Source of the DNA: Pseudomonas serboccidentalis
Lineage (GTDB): Bacteria; Pseudomonadota; Gammaproteobacteria; Pseudomonadales; Pseudomonadaceae
Length of the DNA: 64,000 nucleotides
Direction of reading: 5' to 3'
NCBI RefSeq assembly: GCF_028830055.1
Contig: NZ_CP101655.1
Span: 892,132 to 956,131 of the forward strand
Shown here: positions 18,718-28,273 of the stretch, piece by piece
How the letters are laid out: each line of letters starts with the position of its first letter
How positions within the stretch are numbered: the stretch's first letter is position 1
Made by a program: the position numbers and the translations under genes
Notes under the pieces: model-generated
What the model was told of the DNA's origin: nothing
Databases searched by the model: none
What the model saw: the letters and a program-made list of their open reading frames with translations, nothing else

Positions 18718-19398
18718 TCAGTCGAGCAAATCGAGCTGCAAGTGATCAGCCACCGCCTCGGCGCTCAGTGACTTCAATTTCGGCACCCGCCCCAGACACG
18801 GCGCCGGAAGCCGTTCGGCCAGCGTCGCCAGATTTTCTTCCAGCCGCGAAGTCTTCGGATCAATGATGTTGGCCACCCAACCGGCCAGTTGCAGACCATC
18901 GCGCGCAATCGCCTCGGCCGTCAGCAAGGCGTTACTGATACAGCCCAGCCGTACACCGACAACCAGAATCACCGGCAGCTTCAATGCCATCGCCAGGTCC
19001 GAGAGATTGGCCTGATCCGCCAACGGCACGCGCCAGCCACCTGCACCTTCGATGAGGGTGAAATCGGCATTCAGCGCCAGAATCTCGCGCATCGGCGCCA
19101 ACAACGATTGCACCGTCAGCGCCACGCCGGCCTCGCGCGCCGCCAGATGCGGGGCGATGGCCGGTTCGAACGCCACCGGATTGACCTGTTGATAAGTCAG
19201 CGGCACCGAACATTCCGCCAGCAGCGCCAGCGCATCGGCATTGCGCAGCCCCTTGGGCGTCACTTCGCAGCCCGAGGCCACCGGTTTGCCCGCCGCCGTG
19301 CTCAGCCCTGCCGACCGAGCTGCATGCAGCAACCCGGCAGCCACGGTGGTCTTGCCGACATCGGTGTCCGTTCCGGTGATGAAATAGGCTGCGCTCAT
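18718..19398 (-). CDS. bioD: Dethiobiotin synthetase BioD
   Basis: 226 aa. The P-loop [10 protein letters not shown] (residues 9-18) and GKPVASGC downstream are typical. It makes the ureido ring of dethiobiotin from DAPA, CO2 and ATP. The segment [14 protein letters not shown] carries the conserved EGAGG. It is the last gene of the bioB-F-H-C-D block and overlaps the bioC stop by 4 nt (ATGA). Confidence 0.96.
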   Translation of the reverse strand: MSAAYFITGTDTDVGKTTVAAGLLHAARSAGLSTAAGKPVASGCEVTPKGLRNADALALLAECSVPLTYQQVNPVAFEPAIAPHLAAREAGVALTVQSLLAPMREILALNADFTLIEGAGGWRVPLADQANLSDLAMALKLPVILVVGVRLGCISNALLTAEAIARDGLQLAGWVANIIDPKTSRLEENLATLAERLPAPCLGRVPKLKSLSAEAVADHLQLDLLD

Positions 19399-20207
19399 AA
19401 GGGCTTCTCCAACACGGCGTAAACCACCTGATAGGTCGCCGGCAATCCCTGTGCCTGACGGTATTGCTCATAAGCCTCGACCAGACCGAGAATCCGCGCC
19501 CGCCCGGTCAAGCCACCCGGTCGCCCGGGGTTCAGATTGTGCGCACCCAGCGCCTTGAGCTCATGGGTCAGGCTGCGCACATCCGGGTAATGCAGCACAT
19601 GCGCCTGATTCTGCAGGCTCAGCGTGCGCAAGCCACTGGCCGTGCACAACTGTTGATAACGGGCGAATTCGCGGAAACGGTTGACGTGCACCAGGCCATC
19701 GACCTGACGCCAGCTGTCGCGCAATTCGTACAACGTCCCAACACAGAGACTAGCAAACGCAAAAATCCCGCCGGGTTTCAGCACGCGAAAAGCCTCGCCG
19801 AGCACCGCCTCGAAGTCCGCGCACCACTGCACCGCAAGGCTGGAGAAAATCAGCTCGCAGGTCGCATCCTGCAGCGGCAGACGTTCAGCATCACCGGCGA
19901 TGAAATGCTGCGCCCCGCCCAAGGGCCGCGCGTGCTCGAGCATGCCCTCGGCGATGTCCAGCGCCAGCCCATGCCTCGCAGCAAAGCGCTCGGCCAATGC
20001 GCGAGTGAAATAACCGGTACCGCAGCCCAGATCGAGCCAACGCGACGGCACGAAACTCGCCGGCAAGCGCTGCAGCAACTGCGTGCCGACGTCGCGCTGC
20101 AACTCGGCGACGCTGTCGTAACTGGCCGCTGCACGGGAAAAAGAGGCCGCGACCTGGCGCTTGTCGGGCAAGCCGCCGGGCAGCGCAACAAGAGACAAAT
20201 CAGTCAT
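19395..20207 (-). CDS. bioC: Malonyl-ACP O-methyltransferase BioC
   Basis: About 270 aa SAM-dependent methyltransferase. Motif I is [15 protein letters not shown], followed by [12 protein letters not shown] and [11 protein letters not shown]. It methylates malonyl-ACP so that the fatty acid system can build the pimelate moiety. I place the start at 20207 (MTDLSLVAL), inside the bioH end (8-nt overlap); ATG at 20219 would add four residues. A longer frame would be embedded in bioH. Confidence 0.94.
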   Translation of the reverse strand: MTDLSLVALPGGLPDKRQVAASFSRAAASYDSVAELQRDVGTQLLQRLPASFVPSRWLDLGCGTGYFTRALAERFAARHGLALDIAEGMLEHARPLGGAQHFIAGDAERLPLQDATCELIFSSLAVQWCADFEAVLGEAFRVLKPGGIFAFASLCVGTLYELRDSWRQVDGLVHVNRFREFARYQQLCTASGLRTLSLQNQAHVLHYPDVRSLTHELKALGAHNLNPGRPGGLTGRARILGLVEAYEQYRQAQGLPATYQVVYAVLEKPL

Positions 20208-20931
20208 CACCGCACTCATGTAGAAAAGCCTGGATCGCACCCGCCACGCCATGGGGGTCTTCCAGCAGAAACGCATGACTGGCCTGTTCGATCAGGCCAA
20301 TCTCGATATCCGGCAACAGCGCGAACAATTCGCCTGCCGCCTCCGCAGGCACCAAACCGTCCTGCCCGGCGAACAGGTGCAACTGCGGGCCGCGAAACGC
20401 CTGCAACGCACCCCGCGTGTCCAGTTGCGCGAGCAATTCCAGCCCGGCCATCAATGCCGTTGGCGCCGAGTTCGGCGCACCGCCAAGCATCAGCCGCGAC
20501 AAACCGCGCGGGTCTTGCGCGCCCTGAGCACACAGCAGCGAGAAACGTTTGAGGGTGGTTTTCGGATCGGCCGTGCAGCCGGCGAGAAACGCATCGAACG
20601 TCTCGCCCGGCATCGCACTCGGCCATTGCTCGTGAGCAACGAAGGACGGATTGCTCGCCAGCGTCAGCAAACCGCAGCATCGCTCGCCACGCTGTGCTGC
20701 TAATTCAGAGGCAAGCATGCCGCCCAGCGACCAGCCGCCCAGCCATACATCCTGAGGAATGCGTTCATCGAGTTCGTCGAGCCAATCCTGCAGATCGCTG
20801 GAGTCCAGCGCAGGCAACGGCTCGATCTCGACCTGCAGATGCTCGTCGAGCCCCTGCAACGCCGCCGCCAAGGGCTCCAGTGGAGAAATACCGAGGCCCC
20901 AGCCGGGCAGCAGAATCAGGCGATTACGCAT
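20200..20931 (-). CDS. bioH: Pimeloyl-ACP methyl ester carboxylesterase BioH
   Basis: 243 aa alpha/beta hydrolase. It begins [14 protein letters not shown], with an oxyanion-type GWG; the nucleophile elbow is GGWSLGGM, the acid is in [13 protein letters not shown] and the His is in [12 protein letters not shown]. It removes the methyl ester that BioC added and so ends pimeloyl-ACP synthesis. The start at 20931 overlaps the bioF stop by 8 nt. Confidence 0.95.
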   Translation of the reverse strand: MRNRLILLPGWGLGISPLEPLAAALQGLDEHLQVEIEPLPALDSSDLQDWLDELDERIPQDVWLGGWSLGGMLASELAAQRGERCCGLLTLASNPSFVAHEQWPSAMPGETFDAFLAGCTADPKTTLKRFSLLCAQGAQDPRGLSRLMLGGAPNSAPTALMAGLELLAQLDTRGALQAFRGPQLHLFAGQDGLVPAEAAGELFALLPDIEIGLIEQASHAFLLEDPHGVAGAIQAFLHECGDD

Positions 20932-22102
20932 GGCTTGGCTCCGGCGGCAGTTGGGCAAAGCAATCGGCCAGTCCCTCTAACAATAGCTGCACCTGCGCCT
21001 CGCTGTGGGTGGCGGTCAGGGTCACGCGAAGACGTGCGCTGCCGGCGGGCACGGTCGGTGGGCGGATCGCGGTGACCATCAGTCCGCGTTCACGCAACAT
21101 CTGCGACAGGCGCATGGCGCGACCGGCATCGCCGATCAGGATCGGCTGAATCGGAGTAAAGCTGTCCATCAGTTGCAAACCGATCTGCTCGGCACCGCGG
21201 CGGAACTGACGGATCAGCGTTTGCAAATGTTCGCGACGCCAGTGTTCCGTGCGCAGCAACTCCAGACTTTTCAGCGTCGCACAGGCCAGCGCCGGTGGCT
21301 GGCTGGTGGTGTAGATGTACGGCCGGGCGAACTGGATCAGGCTTTCGATCAGCTCTTCGCTGCCGGCGACAAATGCGCCTGCGGTGCCGAACGCCTTGCC
21401 GAGGGTGCCGACCAGCACCGGCACGTCATCCTGGCTCAAACCGAAATGCTCGACGATCCCGCCACCATTGGCGCCCAGCGGGCCGAAGCCATGGGCATCG
21501 TCGACCATCAGCCATGCACCCTTGGCCTTGGCCTCGCGCGCCAGCGCAGGCAGATCAGCGATGTCGCCGTCCATACTGAATACGCCATCGGTGACCACCA
21601 GCGTGTTGCCAGTGGCTTTCTCCAGACGCTTGGCCAGACTGTCGGCGTCGTTGTGCAGGTAACGATTGAAACGTGCACCGGACAGCAAACCCGCATCGAG
21701 CAGGGAGGCGTGGTTGAGCCGGTCTTCGAGCACCGTATCACCCTGCCCGACCAGCGCCGTGACCGCGCCGAGGTTGGCCATGTAACCGGTGGTGAACAGC
21801 AGCGCACGCGGCCGGCCGGTGAGATCGGCCAACGCTTCTTCGAGTGCGTGGTGCGGGCCGCTGTGGCCGATCACCAGATGCGAAGCGCCACCGCCAACGC
21901 CCCAGCGCTCAGCGCCGGCGCGCCAGGCTTCGATCACCTGCGGGTGATTGGCCAGGCCCAGGTAGTCGTTGTTGCAGAACGCCAGCAACGGCTGGCCATC
22001 GACCACCACTTCTGGCCCCTGCGGGGATTCGAGCAACGGACGCTGGCGATAGAGATTTTCGGCACGGCGGGCAGCAAGGCGTGCGGCGAGATCGAAAGAC
22101 AT
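20924..22102 (-). CDS. bioF: 8-amino-7-oxononanoate synthase BioF
   Basis: 392 aa, PLP fold type I alpha-oxoamine synthase. Key segments: [13 protein letters not shown], the PLP-stacking His in [10 protein letters not shown] and the Schiff-base Lys in [11 protein letters not shown]. It condenses pimeloyl-ACP with L-alanine. The start at 22102 ([10 protein letters not shown]) is chosen because anything longer reads through a REPIN between bioB and bioF. That REPIN splits the block, so bioF may get only part of the bioB transcription. Confidence 0.96.
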   Translation of the reverse strand: MSFDLAARLAARRAENLYRQRPLLESPQGPEVVVDGQPLLAFCNNDYLGLANHPQVIEAWRAGAERWGVGGGASHLVIGHSGPHHALEEALADLTGRPRALLFTTGYMANLGAVTALVGQGDTVLEDRLNHASLLDAGLLSGARFNRYLHNDADSLAKRLEKATGNTLVVTDGVFSMDGDIADLPALAREAKAKGAWLMVDDAHGFGPLGANGGGIVEHFGLSQDDVPVLVGTLGKAFGTAGAFVAGSEELIESLIQFARPYIYTTSQPPALACATLKSLELLRTEHWRREHLQTLIRQFRRGAEQIGLQLMDSFTPIQPILIGDAGRAMRLSQMLRERGLMVTAIRPPTVPAGSARLRVTLTATHSEAQVQLLLEGLADCFAQLPPEPSHA

Positions 22103-22129
22103 GCAGGCCTCGACAGTCAGAAATAACTT

Positions 22130-22215
22130 TGTAGGAGCTGTCGCAGGCTGCGATCTTTTGACTTTGACTTTATGAAACAAGATCAAAAGATCGCAGCCTT
22201 CGGCAGCTCCCACAG
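22130..22215. repeat. REPIN, GATCGCAGCCTTCGGCAGCTC type
   Basis: Inverted pair of the unit ATCGCAGCCTTCGGCAGCTC plus TGTAGGAGCTGTCGCAGGCT around an AT-rich spacer, inside the bioB-bioF gap. This is the commonest repeat class in the window. Confidence 0.85.
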
Positions 22216-22252
22216 GGGTTTTGCATTTGAATCAGTACGCGCGGTGTTGTGC

Positions 22253-23308
22253 TCAGACCGCAGCGTTATAGAACTGCTCGCTGCTCTTCTGCTCCACCAG
22301 CGCCTGCTCGATCGCGGCCTGATGCACTTCATCGGAATGCTCTTCGCGCGCTTCCGGTTGAATGCCCAGACGGGCGAACAGTTGCATGTCCTTGTCGGCC
22401 TGTGGGTTGGCGGTGGTCAGCAGTTTGTCGCCGTAGAAAATCGAGTTGGCACCGGCGAAGAACGCCAGCGCCTGCATCTGTTCGTTCATCGCTTCGCGGC
22501 CGGCGGACAGGCGCACGTGGGATTGCGGCATGAGGATGCGCGCCACGGCGAGCATGCGAATGAAGTCGAACGGGTCGACGTCATCAGCGTTTTCCAGCGG
22601 CGTACCAGCAACTTTCACCAGCATGTTGATCGGCACCGACTCCGGATGCTCCGGCAGGTTGGCCAACTGGATCAGCAGATTGGCGCGGTCATCCAGCGAC
22701 TCACCCATGCCGAGGATGCCGCCGGAGCAGATCTTCATCCCCGACTCACGCACGTAGGCCAGAGTCTGCAGGCGCTCGCTGTAGGTGCGGGTGGTGATGA
22801 TGCTGCCGTAGAACTCCGGCGAGGTGTCGAGGTTGTGGTTGTAGTAATCCAGGCCGGCCTTGGCCAGCGCTGCGGTCTGTTCCTGGTCGAGACGGCCGAG
22901 GGTCATGCAGGTTTCCAGGCCCATGGCCTTGACGCCTTCGACCATCTTCAGCACGTACGGCATGTCTTTGGCCGACGGATGTTTCCACGCCGCGCCCATG
23001 CAGAAACGCGTGGAGCCGATGGCTTTGGCGCGGGCGGCCTCTTCGAGGACCTTCTGCACTTCCATCAGCTTTTCTTTTTCCAGGCCGGTGTTGTAGTGAC
23101 CGGACTGCGGACAGTACTTGCAGTCTTCCGGGCAGGCGCCGGTCTTGATCGACAGTAGCGTGGAAACCTGCACGCGGTTGGCGTTGAAATGCGCGCGGTG
23201 CACCGTCTGCGCCTGGAACAGCAAGTCGTTGAATGGCTGTACGAAGAGCGCTTTGACTTCGGCTAAAGACCAGTCGTGACGCAGGGTGGCAGAAGTGCTG
23301 GCGCTCAT
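22253..23308 (-). CDS. bioB: Biotin synthase BioB
   Basis: 351 aa radical-SAM enzyme. The cluster CPEDCKYC (CxxxCxxC) is near residue 60, and [10 protein letters not shown] and YYNHNLDTS are family signatures. It inserts sulfur into dethiobiotin. The ATG at 23308 follows AAGGAA on the minus strand. It is the first gene of the bio block and diverges from comF; a BirA-type box overlaps its probable -35. Confidence 0.96.
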   Translation of the reverse strand: MSASTSATLRHDWSLAEVKALFVQPFNDLLFQAQTVHRAHFNANRVQVSTLLSIKTGACPEDCKYCPQSGHYNTGLEKEKLMEVQKVLEEAARAKAIGSTRFCMGAAWKHPSAKDMPYVLKMVEGVKAMGLETCMTLGRLDQEQTAALAKAGLDYYNHNLDTSPEFYGSIITTRTYSERLQTLAYVRESGMKICSGGILGMGESLDDRANLLIQLANLPEHPESVPINMLVKVAGTPLENADDVDPFDFIRMLAVARILMPQSHVRLSAGREAMNEQMQALAFFAGANSIFYGDKLLTTANPQADKDMQLFARLGIQPEAREEHSDEVHQAAIEQALVEQKSSEQFYNAAV

Positions 23309-23382
23309 GGGCAGTTCCTTGGTTATGCTGGGCTGGCGGCTGCGGGAACGGAATACCCACAGGCGCGACACGGATGTTCGGC

Positions 23383-23437
23383 ATATTTAAGGAAGAGCCA
23401 TGCGCTGTCAACCACGACACGAACAACAGGTTTACAT
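23383..23437 (-). promoter_or_regulatory. bioB promoter with BirA-type operator
   Basis: On the minus strand a perfect -35 TTGACA (complement of 23406-23411) is followed after 15-17 bp by an AT-rich -10 (23383-23390). The half-sites TGTCAACC (23406-23413) and GGTTTACA (23429-23436), 15 bp apart, match the remembered BirA consensus TTGTAAACC-N14/15-GGTTTACAA with one mismatch in the core. One half overlaps the -35. Confidence 0.65.
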
Positions 23438-24134
23438 CTGTTTAAAAAACGTACAGACCTGCTTGCTGTGCGATGAGCCCGCAGAAGCAGAAATGCCAAT
23501 CTGCGTGGCCTGCGAAACCGATTTGCCCTGGCTCGGCGACCACTGCCAGACCTGCGCCCTGCCACTGCCCGCTGCCGGCCTGACCTGCAGCGAGTGCCTG
23601 TTAGAGCCTCCGGCGTTCGAACAGGTCATCGCGCCGTGGCGTTATGACTTCCCGGTGGACAGCCTGATTACGCGCTTTAAACACAACGCAAAATGGCCGT
23701 TTGGCCACCTGCTCGCCGACGTTGCCGGACAATACCTGCAGCATCGCTTCGACGAGGGATTACCGCGCCCCGACATGTTGTTGCCGGTGCCGCTGGCGAA
23801 CAAACGCCTGCGTCAACGCGGGTTCAATCAAGCCGCCATGCTGGGGCGATGGTTGAGCCACCAGCTTGATCTGCCGTTTGAAGAACATGCTCTACGGCGG
23901 ATACACGACACCCATGCCCAGCAGGACCTCGACGCCAAGGCGCGCAAGCGCAATTTGCGTAACGCCTTCGCACTGGCGATCGCCGCGGATGTGAAAGGTC
24001 GGCATCTCGCGTTGATCGATGACGTGCTGACCACCGGCGCTACGGCCCGGGCATTGGCGCGACTGTTGAGGGATGCGGGGGCAGCAAGGGTTGACGTGTA
24101 CTGCCTGGCCCGCACACCAAAACCCGGAAGTTGA
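23400..24134 (+). CDS. comF: ComF-family phosphoribosyltransferase
   Basis: 244 aa. The N-terminal zinc-ribbon-like region has paired cysteines (CLLCDE, CVACET, CQTCALP, CSEC). The C-terminal PRT domain has the PRPP loop in ALIDDVLTTGATARAL. ComF/GntX proteins are linked with DNA uptake or carbon use in other bacteria; the biochemical role is unsettled. The first codons overlap the bioB operator, so regulator binding could also affect this gene. GGAAGAG precedes the ATG. Confidence 0.88.
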   Translation: MRCQPRHEQQVYICLKNVQTCLLCDEPAEAEMPICVACETDLPWLGDHCQTCALPLPAAGLTCSECLLEPPAFEQVIAPWRYDFPVDSLITRFKHNAKWPFGHLLADVAGQYLQHRFDEGLPRPDMLLPVPLANKRLRQRGFNQAAMLGRWLSHQLDLPFEEHALRRIHDTHAQQDLDAKARKRNLRNAFALAIAADVKGRHLALIDDVLTTGATARALARLLRDAGAARVDVYCLARTPKPGS

Positions 24135-24233
24135 ATCGGCTCACGCCTACAAGGGAACTGTGTCTGGCTTGACGGATGCGCTGCAAGCCGCCAACTTCAG
24201 TCCCCACCGCCACCGTGAAAAAGCACCCATTTC

Positions 24234-24998
24234 ATGTCCCTGCCCAGCCTGTTGTCCCAGCACATCGTCCGCCGTCCGCAGCGCATTGCCCTGCTGCAAC
24301 ACATTGCCGAACAGGGCTCGATCACCCGCGCCGCGAAAAGCGCCGGACTGAGTTACAAAGCGGCCTGGGATGCGATCGATGAACTGAACAACCTCGCGCA
24401 GAAACCGCTGGTGGAACGTGCCGTCGGTGGCAAGGGTGGCGGTGGCGCCAGGTTATCCAGCGAAGGCGAACGGGTGTTGCGCCTGTATCAAAAGTTGCAG
24501 GCCTTGCAGGCGCAGGTGCTCGAAGCCGCCGAAGACGCCAGCGATCTGGACCTGCTCGGTCGGCTGATGCTGCGCACCAGCGCTCGCAACCAGTTGCACG
24601 GTAAAGTCGTGGCGATCGACGGCCAGGGCCGCAATGACCTGATCCGCCTCGAACTGGCCGAAGGCCTGTGGATCGATGCACAGATCACCCATGACAGCAC
24701 CGTGCACCTGGAGCTGCAACCGGGCACCGAAGTGGTGGCACTGATCAAGGCGGGCTGGCTTGAATTGCTGGCGCCGGAGCAGGCCGCAACATCTGGACAC
24801 AATCTTCTGAGCGGCACCATCGAAGCCATTCTCGATGCCGAGGACGGTCCCAGCGAAGTGCGCATCGCCCTGCCCAACGGCCAGATTCTGTGCGCTCTGG
24901 CAGAGCCGCTGCAGCTTCGCACCCGCGGGCTGAGTGTCGAGCAACCGGTGCAGGTGCAGTTCTCGCCGTCCAATGTGCTGATCGGCACGCCGCTCTAA
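24234..24998 (+). CDS. modE: ModE-type molybdate-responsive regulator
   Basis: 254 aa. The N-terminal LysR-like winged helix (ALLQHIAEQGSITRAAKSAG, then LSYKAAWDAIDELN) is followed by two TOBE/Mop-like repeats, about residues 120-185 (SARNQLHGKVVAI) and 190-254 (GHNLLSGTIEAIL). That is the ModE layout for molybdate-controlled repression. The mod transport genes are not in the window. The ATG at 24234 has only a weak ribosome site. Confidence 0.85.
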   Translation: MSLPSLLSQHIVRRPQRIALLQHIAEQGSITRAAKSAGLSYKAAWDAIDELNNLAQKPLVERAVGGKGGGGARLSSEGERVLRLYQKLQALQAQVLEAAEDASDLDLLGRLMLRTSARNQLHGKVVAIDGQGRNDLIRLELAEGLWIDAQITHDSTVHLELQPGTEVVALIKAGWLELLAPEQAATSGHNLLSGTIEAILDAEDGPSEVRIALPNGQILCALAEPLQLRTRGLSVEQPVQVQFSPSNVLIGTPL

Positions 24999-25069
24999 CA
25001 GTCCGCCTGCAACAAAATCTTCATCGCTCCCCATTAAGGTGGCTGCCAAAACCAAGCAGGGAGCCTGAT

Positions 25070-26971
25070 GTGAGCCTATTAGAAGAAAACCAATCCACTG
25101 ATCTGGAAAAGATGGTCGGCCTCAGCCGTCGCGGTTTCATCAGCGCCGGCGCGCTGTGTGGCGCTGCCATGTTCCTCGGCGGCAACCTGCTCAGCCGCAG
25201 CGTACTGGCCTCCAGCGTCAGCGCCGGCAACAGTCGCCTGCTCGGTTTCGAGAGCATCCCCGCCGCGACCACTGACGTCATCAGCCTGCCGAAGGGCTAC
25301 AAGTCCTCGGTACTGATCAGTTGGGGCCAGCCGTTGCACAAGAACGGCCCGGCCTTCGACCCGAGCGGCAATGGCACCGCCGCCGCACAGGAAGTGCAAT
25401 TCGGTGACAACAACGACGGCATGAGCCTGTTCGCCTTCCCCGACGACCGCAACCGCGCGTTGATGGCGATCAACAACGAATACACCAACTACCGCTACCT
25501 CTACCCGCACGGCGGCATGCCGCAATCGGCCGAAGATGTGCGCAAGGCGCTGGCCTGCGAAGGCGTGTCGGTGATCGAAGTGCAGCGCAAGAACGGTCAA
25601 TGGCAGTTCGTCCAGGGCTCGCGCTACAACCGCCGGATTCACGGCAATTCGCCGCTGCGCATCAGCGGTCCGGCCGCCGGCCACGACCTGATGAAAACCA
25701 GCGCCGACAAACACGGCAAGAAAGTCCTGGGCACGTTCCAGAACTGCGCCAACGGTAAAACCCCTTGGGGCACCTATCTGACCTGCGAAGAGAACTTCAC
25801 CGACTGCTTCGGCAGCAGCAACGCCCAGCAGCAGTTCGACCCGGCGCAGAAGCGCTACGGTGTGTCGGCGGCCAGTCGCGAGATCAACTGGCACCCGTTC
25901 GACCCGCGCTTCGACATGGCCAAGAACCCCAACGAACTCAACCGTCACGGCTGGGTGGTCGAGATCGATCCGTTCGATCCGCAATCGACCCCGGTCAAAC
26001 GCACCGCACTGGGCCGTTTCAAACATGAAAACGCCGCTCTGGCCGAGACCGACGACGGTCGCGCCGTGGTGTACATGGGCGACGATGAGCGTGGCGAGTT
26101 CATCTACAAGTTCGTCAGCCGCGACCGCATCAACCACCGCAACCCGAAAGCCAACCGCGACATCCTCGACCACGGCACCCTGTACGTGGCGAAGTTCGAT
26201 GCCGGTGACGGTAACCCGGATCATCCGAAAGGCCAGGGCCAGTGGATCGAACTGACCCACGGCAAGAACGGCATCGACGCCAGCAGTGGTTTCGCCGATC
26301 AGGCCGAAGTGCTGATCCACGCCCGCCTCGCCGCCAGTGTGGTCGGTGCGACGCGCATGGACCGCCCGGAGTGGATCGTTGTCAGCCCGAAGGACGGCCA
26401 GGTCTATTGCACCCTGACCAACAACGCCAAACGTGGCGAAGACGGGCAACCGGTGGGCGGTCCGAACCCGCGTGAGAAGAACGTCTACGGGCAGATCCTG
26501 CGCTGGCGCACCGACCGCGACGATCACGCATCGAAGACCTTCGCCTGGGACCTGTTCGTGGTCGCCGGCAACCCGAGCGTGCACGCCGGTACGCCGAAAG
26601 GTGGCTCGAAGAACATCACCCCGCAGAACATGTTCAACAGCCCCGACGGCCTGGGGTTCGACAAGGCCGGACGCTTGTGGATTCTCACCGACGGCGATTC
26701 GAGCAACGCCGGGGACTTTGCCGGGATGGGCAATAATCAGATGCTTTGCGCCGACCCGGCGACCGGCGAGATTCGTCGGTTCATGGTCGGGCCGATTGGT
26801 TGTGAAGTGACCGGGATCAGCTTCTCGCCGGATCAGAAAACGTTGTTTGTCGGGATTCAGCATCCGGGCGAGAACGGTGGGTCGACCTTCCCTGAGCATC
26901 TGCCGAATGGCAAGCCGCGGTCTTCGGTGATGGCGATTACTCGTGAAGACGGTGGAATAGTCGGCGCCTGA
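25070..26971 (+). CDS. phoX: PhoX-family alkaline phosphatase, Tat-exported
   Basis: About 633 aa, DUF839/PhoX family. The twin-arginine signal SRRGFISAGALCGAAMFLGG lies near residues 19-38. Long conserved blocks follow (NNEYTNYRYLYPHGG, GTYLTCEENFTDCFG, EVTGISFSPDQKTLFVGIQH), typical of calcium/iron-dependent PhoX enzymes that release phosphate in the periplasm. I start at GTG 25070 with GGGAG six bases before it; earlier in-frame starts overlap the ModE gene. Only a poor Pho-box-like string is seen upstream, so PhoB control is not shown by the sequence. Confidence 0.87.
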   Translation: MSLLEENQSTDLEKMVGLSRRGFISAGALCGAAMFLGGNLLSRSVLASSVSAGNSRLLGFESIPAATTDVISLPKGYKSSVLISWGQPLHKNGPAFDPSGNGTAAAQEVQFGDNNDGMSLFAFPDDRNRALMAINNEYTNYRYLYPHGGMPQSAEDVRKALACEGVSVIEVQRKNGQWQFVQGSRYNRRIHGNSPLRISGPAAGHDLMKTSADKHGKKVLGTFQNCANGKTPWGTYLTCEENFTDCFGSSNAQQQFDPAQKRYGVSAASREINWHPFDPRFDMAKNPNELNRHGWVVEIDPFDPQSTPVKRTALGRFKHENAALAETDDGRAVVYMGDDERGEFIYKFVSRDRINHRNPKANRDILDHGTLYVAKFDAGDGNPDHPKGQGQWIELTHGKNGIDASSGFADQAEVLIHARLAASVVGATRMDRPEWIVVSPKDGQVYCTLTNNAKRGEDGQPVGGPNPREKNVYGQILRWRTDRDDHASKTFAWDLFVVAGNPSVHAGTPKGGSKNITPQNMFNSPDGLGFDKAGRLWILTDGDSSNAGDFAGMGNNQMLCADPATGEIRRFMVGPIGCEVTGISFSPDQKTLFVGIQHPGENGGSTFPEHLPNGKPRSSVMAITREDGGIVGA

Positions 26972-26980
26972 CAGGCCCTC

Positions 26981-27046
26981 ATCGCGAGCAGGCTCACTCC
27001 TACAAGGGAATGCGTTCCAAAATGTAGGAGTGAGCCTGCTCGCGAT
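26981..27046. repeat. REPIN, TCGCGAGCAGGCTCACTCC type
   Basis: Inverted pair of ATCGCGAGCAGGCTCACTCC after phoX. Confidence 0.85.
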
Positions 27047-27138
27047 GGCGTCAGCACAGACACCAACCAACTCCCCCGCTGCCATCTGCGCTACCATGCT
27101 GGGCCGGACGCGGCAGCCTGCCGCGCGCAGGAGTCAGC

Positions 27139-28113
27139 ATGGCCCACCCGTTTGAAACCCTCACACCCGATCTCGTGCTCGATGCCGTCGAAAGCATCGG
27201 CTTCCTGAGCGATGCGCGCATTCTGGCGCTCAACAGCTACGAAAACCGCGTCTACCAGGTCGGCATCGAAGACTCCGAACCACTGATCGCCAAGTTCTAC
27301 CGCCCGCAGCGCTGGACCAACGAGGCCATCCTCGAAGAACACCAGTTCACCTTCGAACTGGCCGATGTCGAGATTCCCGTGGTGGCGCCGCTGATCCACA
27401 ACGGCCAGACCCTGCACGAACACGCCGGTTTCCGTTTCACCCTGTTTCCCCGTCGCGGCGGCCGTGCTCCGGAGCCGGGCAACCTCGATCAGCTGTATCG
27501 CCTCGGCCAGTTGCTCGGGCGCATTCATGCGGTCGGCGCGACCAAGCCGTTCGAGCACCGCGAAGCGCTGGGCGTGAAAAATTTCGGCCATGACTCGCTG
27601 ACTACGCTGCTCGAAGGCAACTTCATCCCCAAGAGCCTGTTGCCCGCCTACGAGTCCGTGGCTCGCGACCTGCTCAAGCGCGTGGAAGATGTCTACGCCG
27701 CCACGCCGCACCAGAACATTCGCATGCACGGCGACTGCCACCCCGGCAACATGATGTGCCGCGACGAGATGTTCCACATCGTCGACCTCGACGACTGCCG
27801 CATGGGCCCGGCGGTGCAGGACATCTGGATGATGCTGGCGGGCGATCGTCAGGAATGCCTCGGGCAACTGTCGGAACTGATGGACGGCTACAACGAATTC
27901 CACGACTTCGATCCGCGTGAGCTGGCGCTGATCGAACCGCTGCGCGCCCTGCGCCTGATGCACTACAGCGCCTGGCTGGCGCGACGCTGGGACGACCCGG
28001 CGTTCCCGCACAGCTTTCCGTGGTTTGGTACGGAGCGTTATTGGGGCGATCAGGTGTTGGCGTTGCGCGAACAGCTGTCCGCGCTCAACGAAGAACCTTT
28101 GAAGCTGTTCTGA
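27139..28113 (+). CDS. srkA: Stress response serine/threonine kinase SrkA (YihE/RdoA)
   Basis: 324 aa, aminoglycoside-phosphotransferase-like kinase fold. The catalytic loop is MHGDCHPGNMM and the metal-binding segment HIVDLDDCRMGP. The N terminus ENRVYQVGIEDSEPLIAKFY holds the nucleotide-binding Lys. SrkA phosphorylates proteins during envelope or toxin stress in E. coli. It stands alone between two REPINs; dsbA, its usual E. coli neighbour, is absent here. Confidence 0.92.
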   Translation: MAHPFETLTPDLVLDAVESIGFLSDARILALNSYENRVYQVGIEDSEPLIAKFYRPQRWTNEAILEEHQFTFELADVEIPVVAPLIHNGQTLHEHAGFRFTLFPRRGGRAPEPGNLDQLYRLGQLLGRIHAVGATKPFEHREALGVKNFGHDSLTTLLEGNFIPKSLLPAYESVARDLLKRVEDVYAATPHQNIRMHGDCHPGNMMCRDEMFHIVDLDDCRMGPAVQDIWMMLAGDRQECLGQLSELMDGYNEFHDFDPRELALIEPLRALRLMHYSAWLARRWDDPAFPHSFPWFGTERYWGDQVLALREQLSALNEEPLKLF

Positions 28114-28119
28114 TTGAAA

Positions 28120-28198
28120 GATCAAAAGATCGCAGCCTTCGGCAGCTCCTACATGGATCGCATTCCCCTGTAGGAGCTGCCGAAGGCTGCGATCTTTT
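28120..28198. repeat. REPIN, GATCGCAGCCTTCGGCAGCTC type
   Basis: Near-perfect inverted pair (AAAGATCGCAGCCTTCGGCA / GGCTGCGATCTTT) between srkA and rarD. Confidence 0.88.
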
Positions 28199-28273
28199 CG
28201 CTTTCTGACACGACACATCTATACAACCTCCTTACAATCCCTGCTTTGATAGCTGCCTAAGCAAGGATTCTGC

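Noticed and set aside
25008..25025. Pho-box-like string before phoX
   Set aside because: Only about four of seven bases match in each half of the recalled CTGTCAT-N4-CTGTCAT consensus, which is too weak to call.
25079..27097. A 672-codon frame antisense to phoX, and similar frames opposite glcB (30582-32624) and the nucleotidyltransferase gene (33439-35367)
   Set aside because: Same high-GC shadow effect; the sense proteins have clear families.
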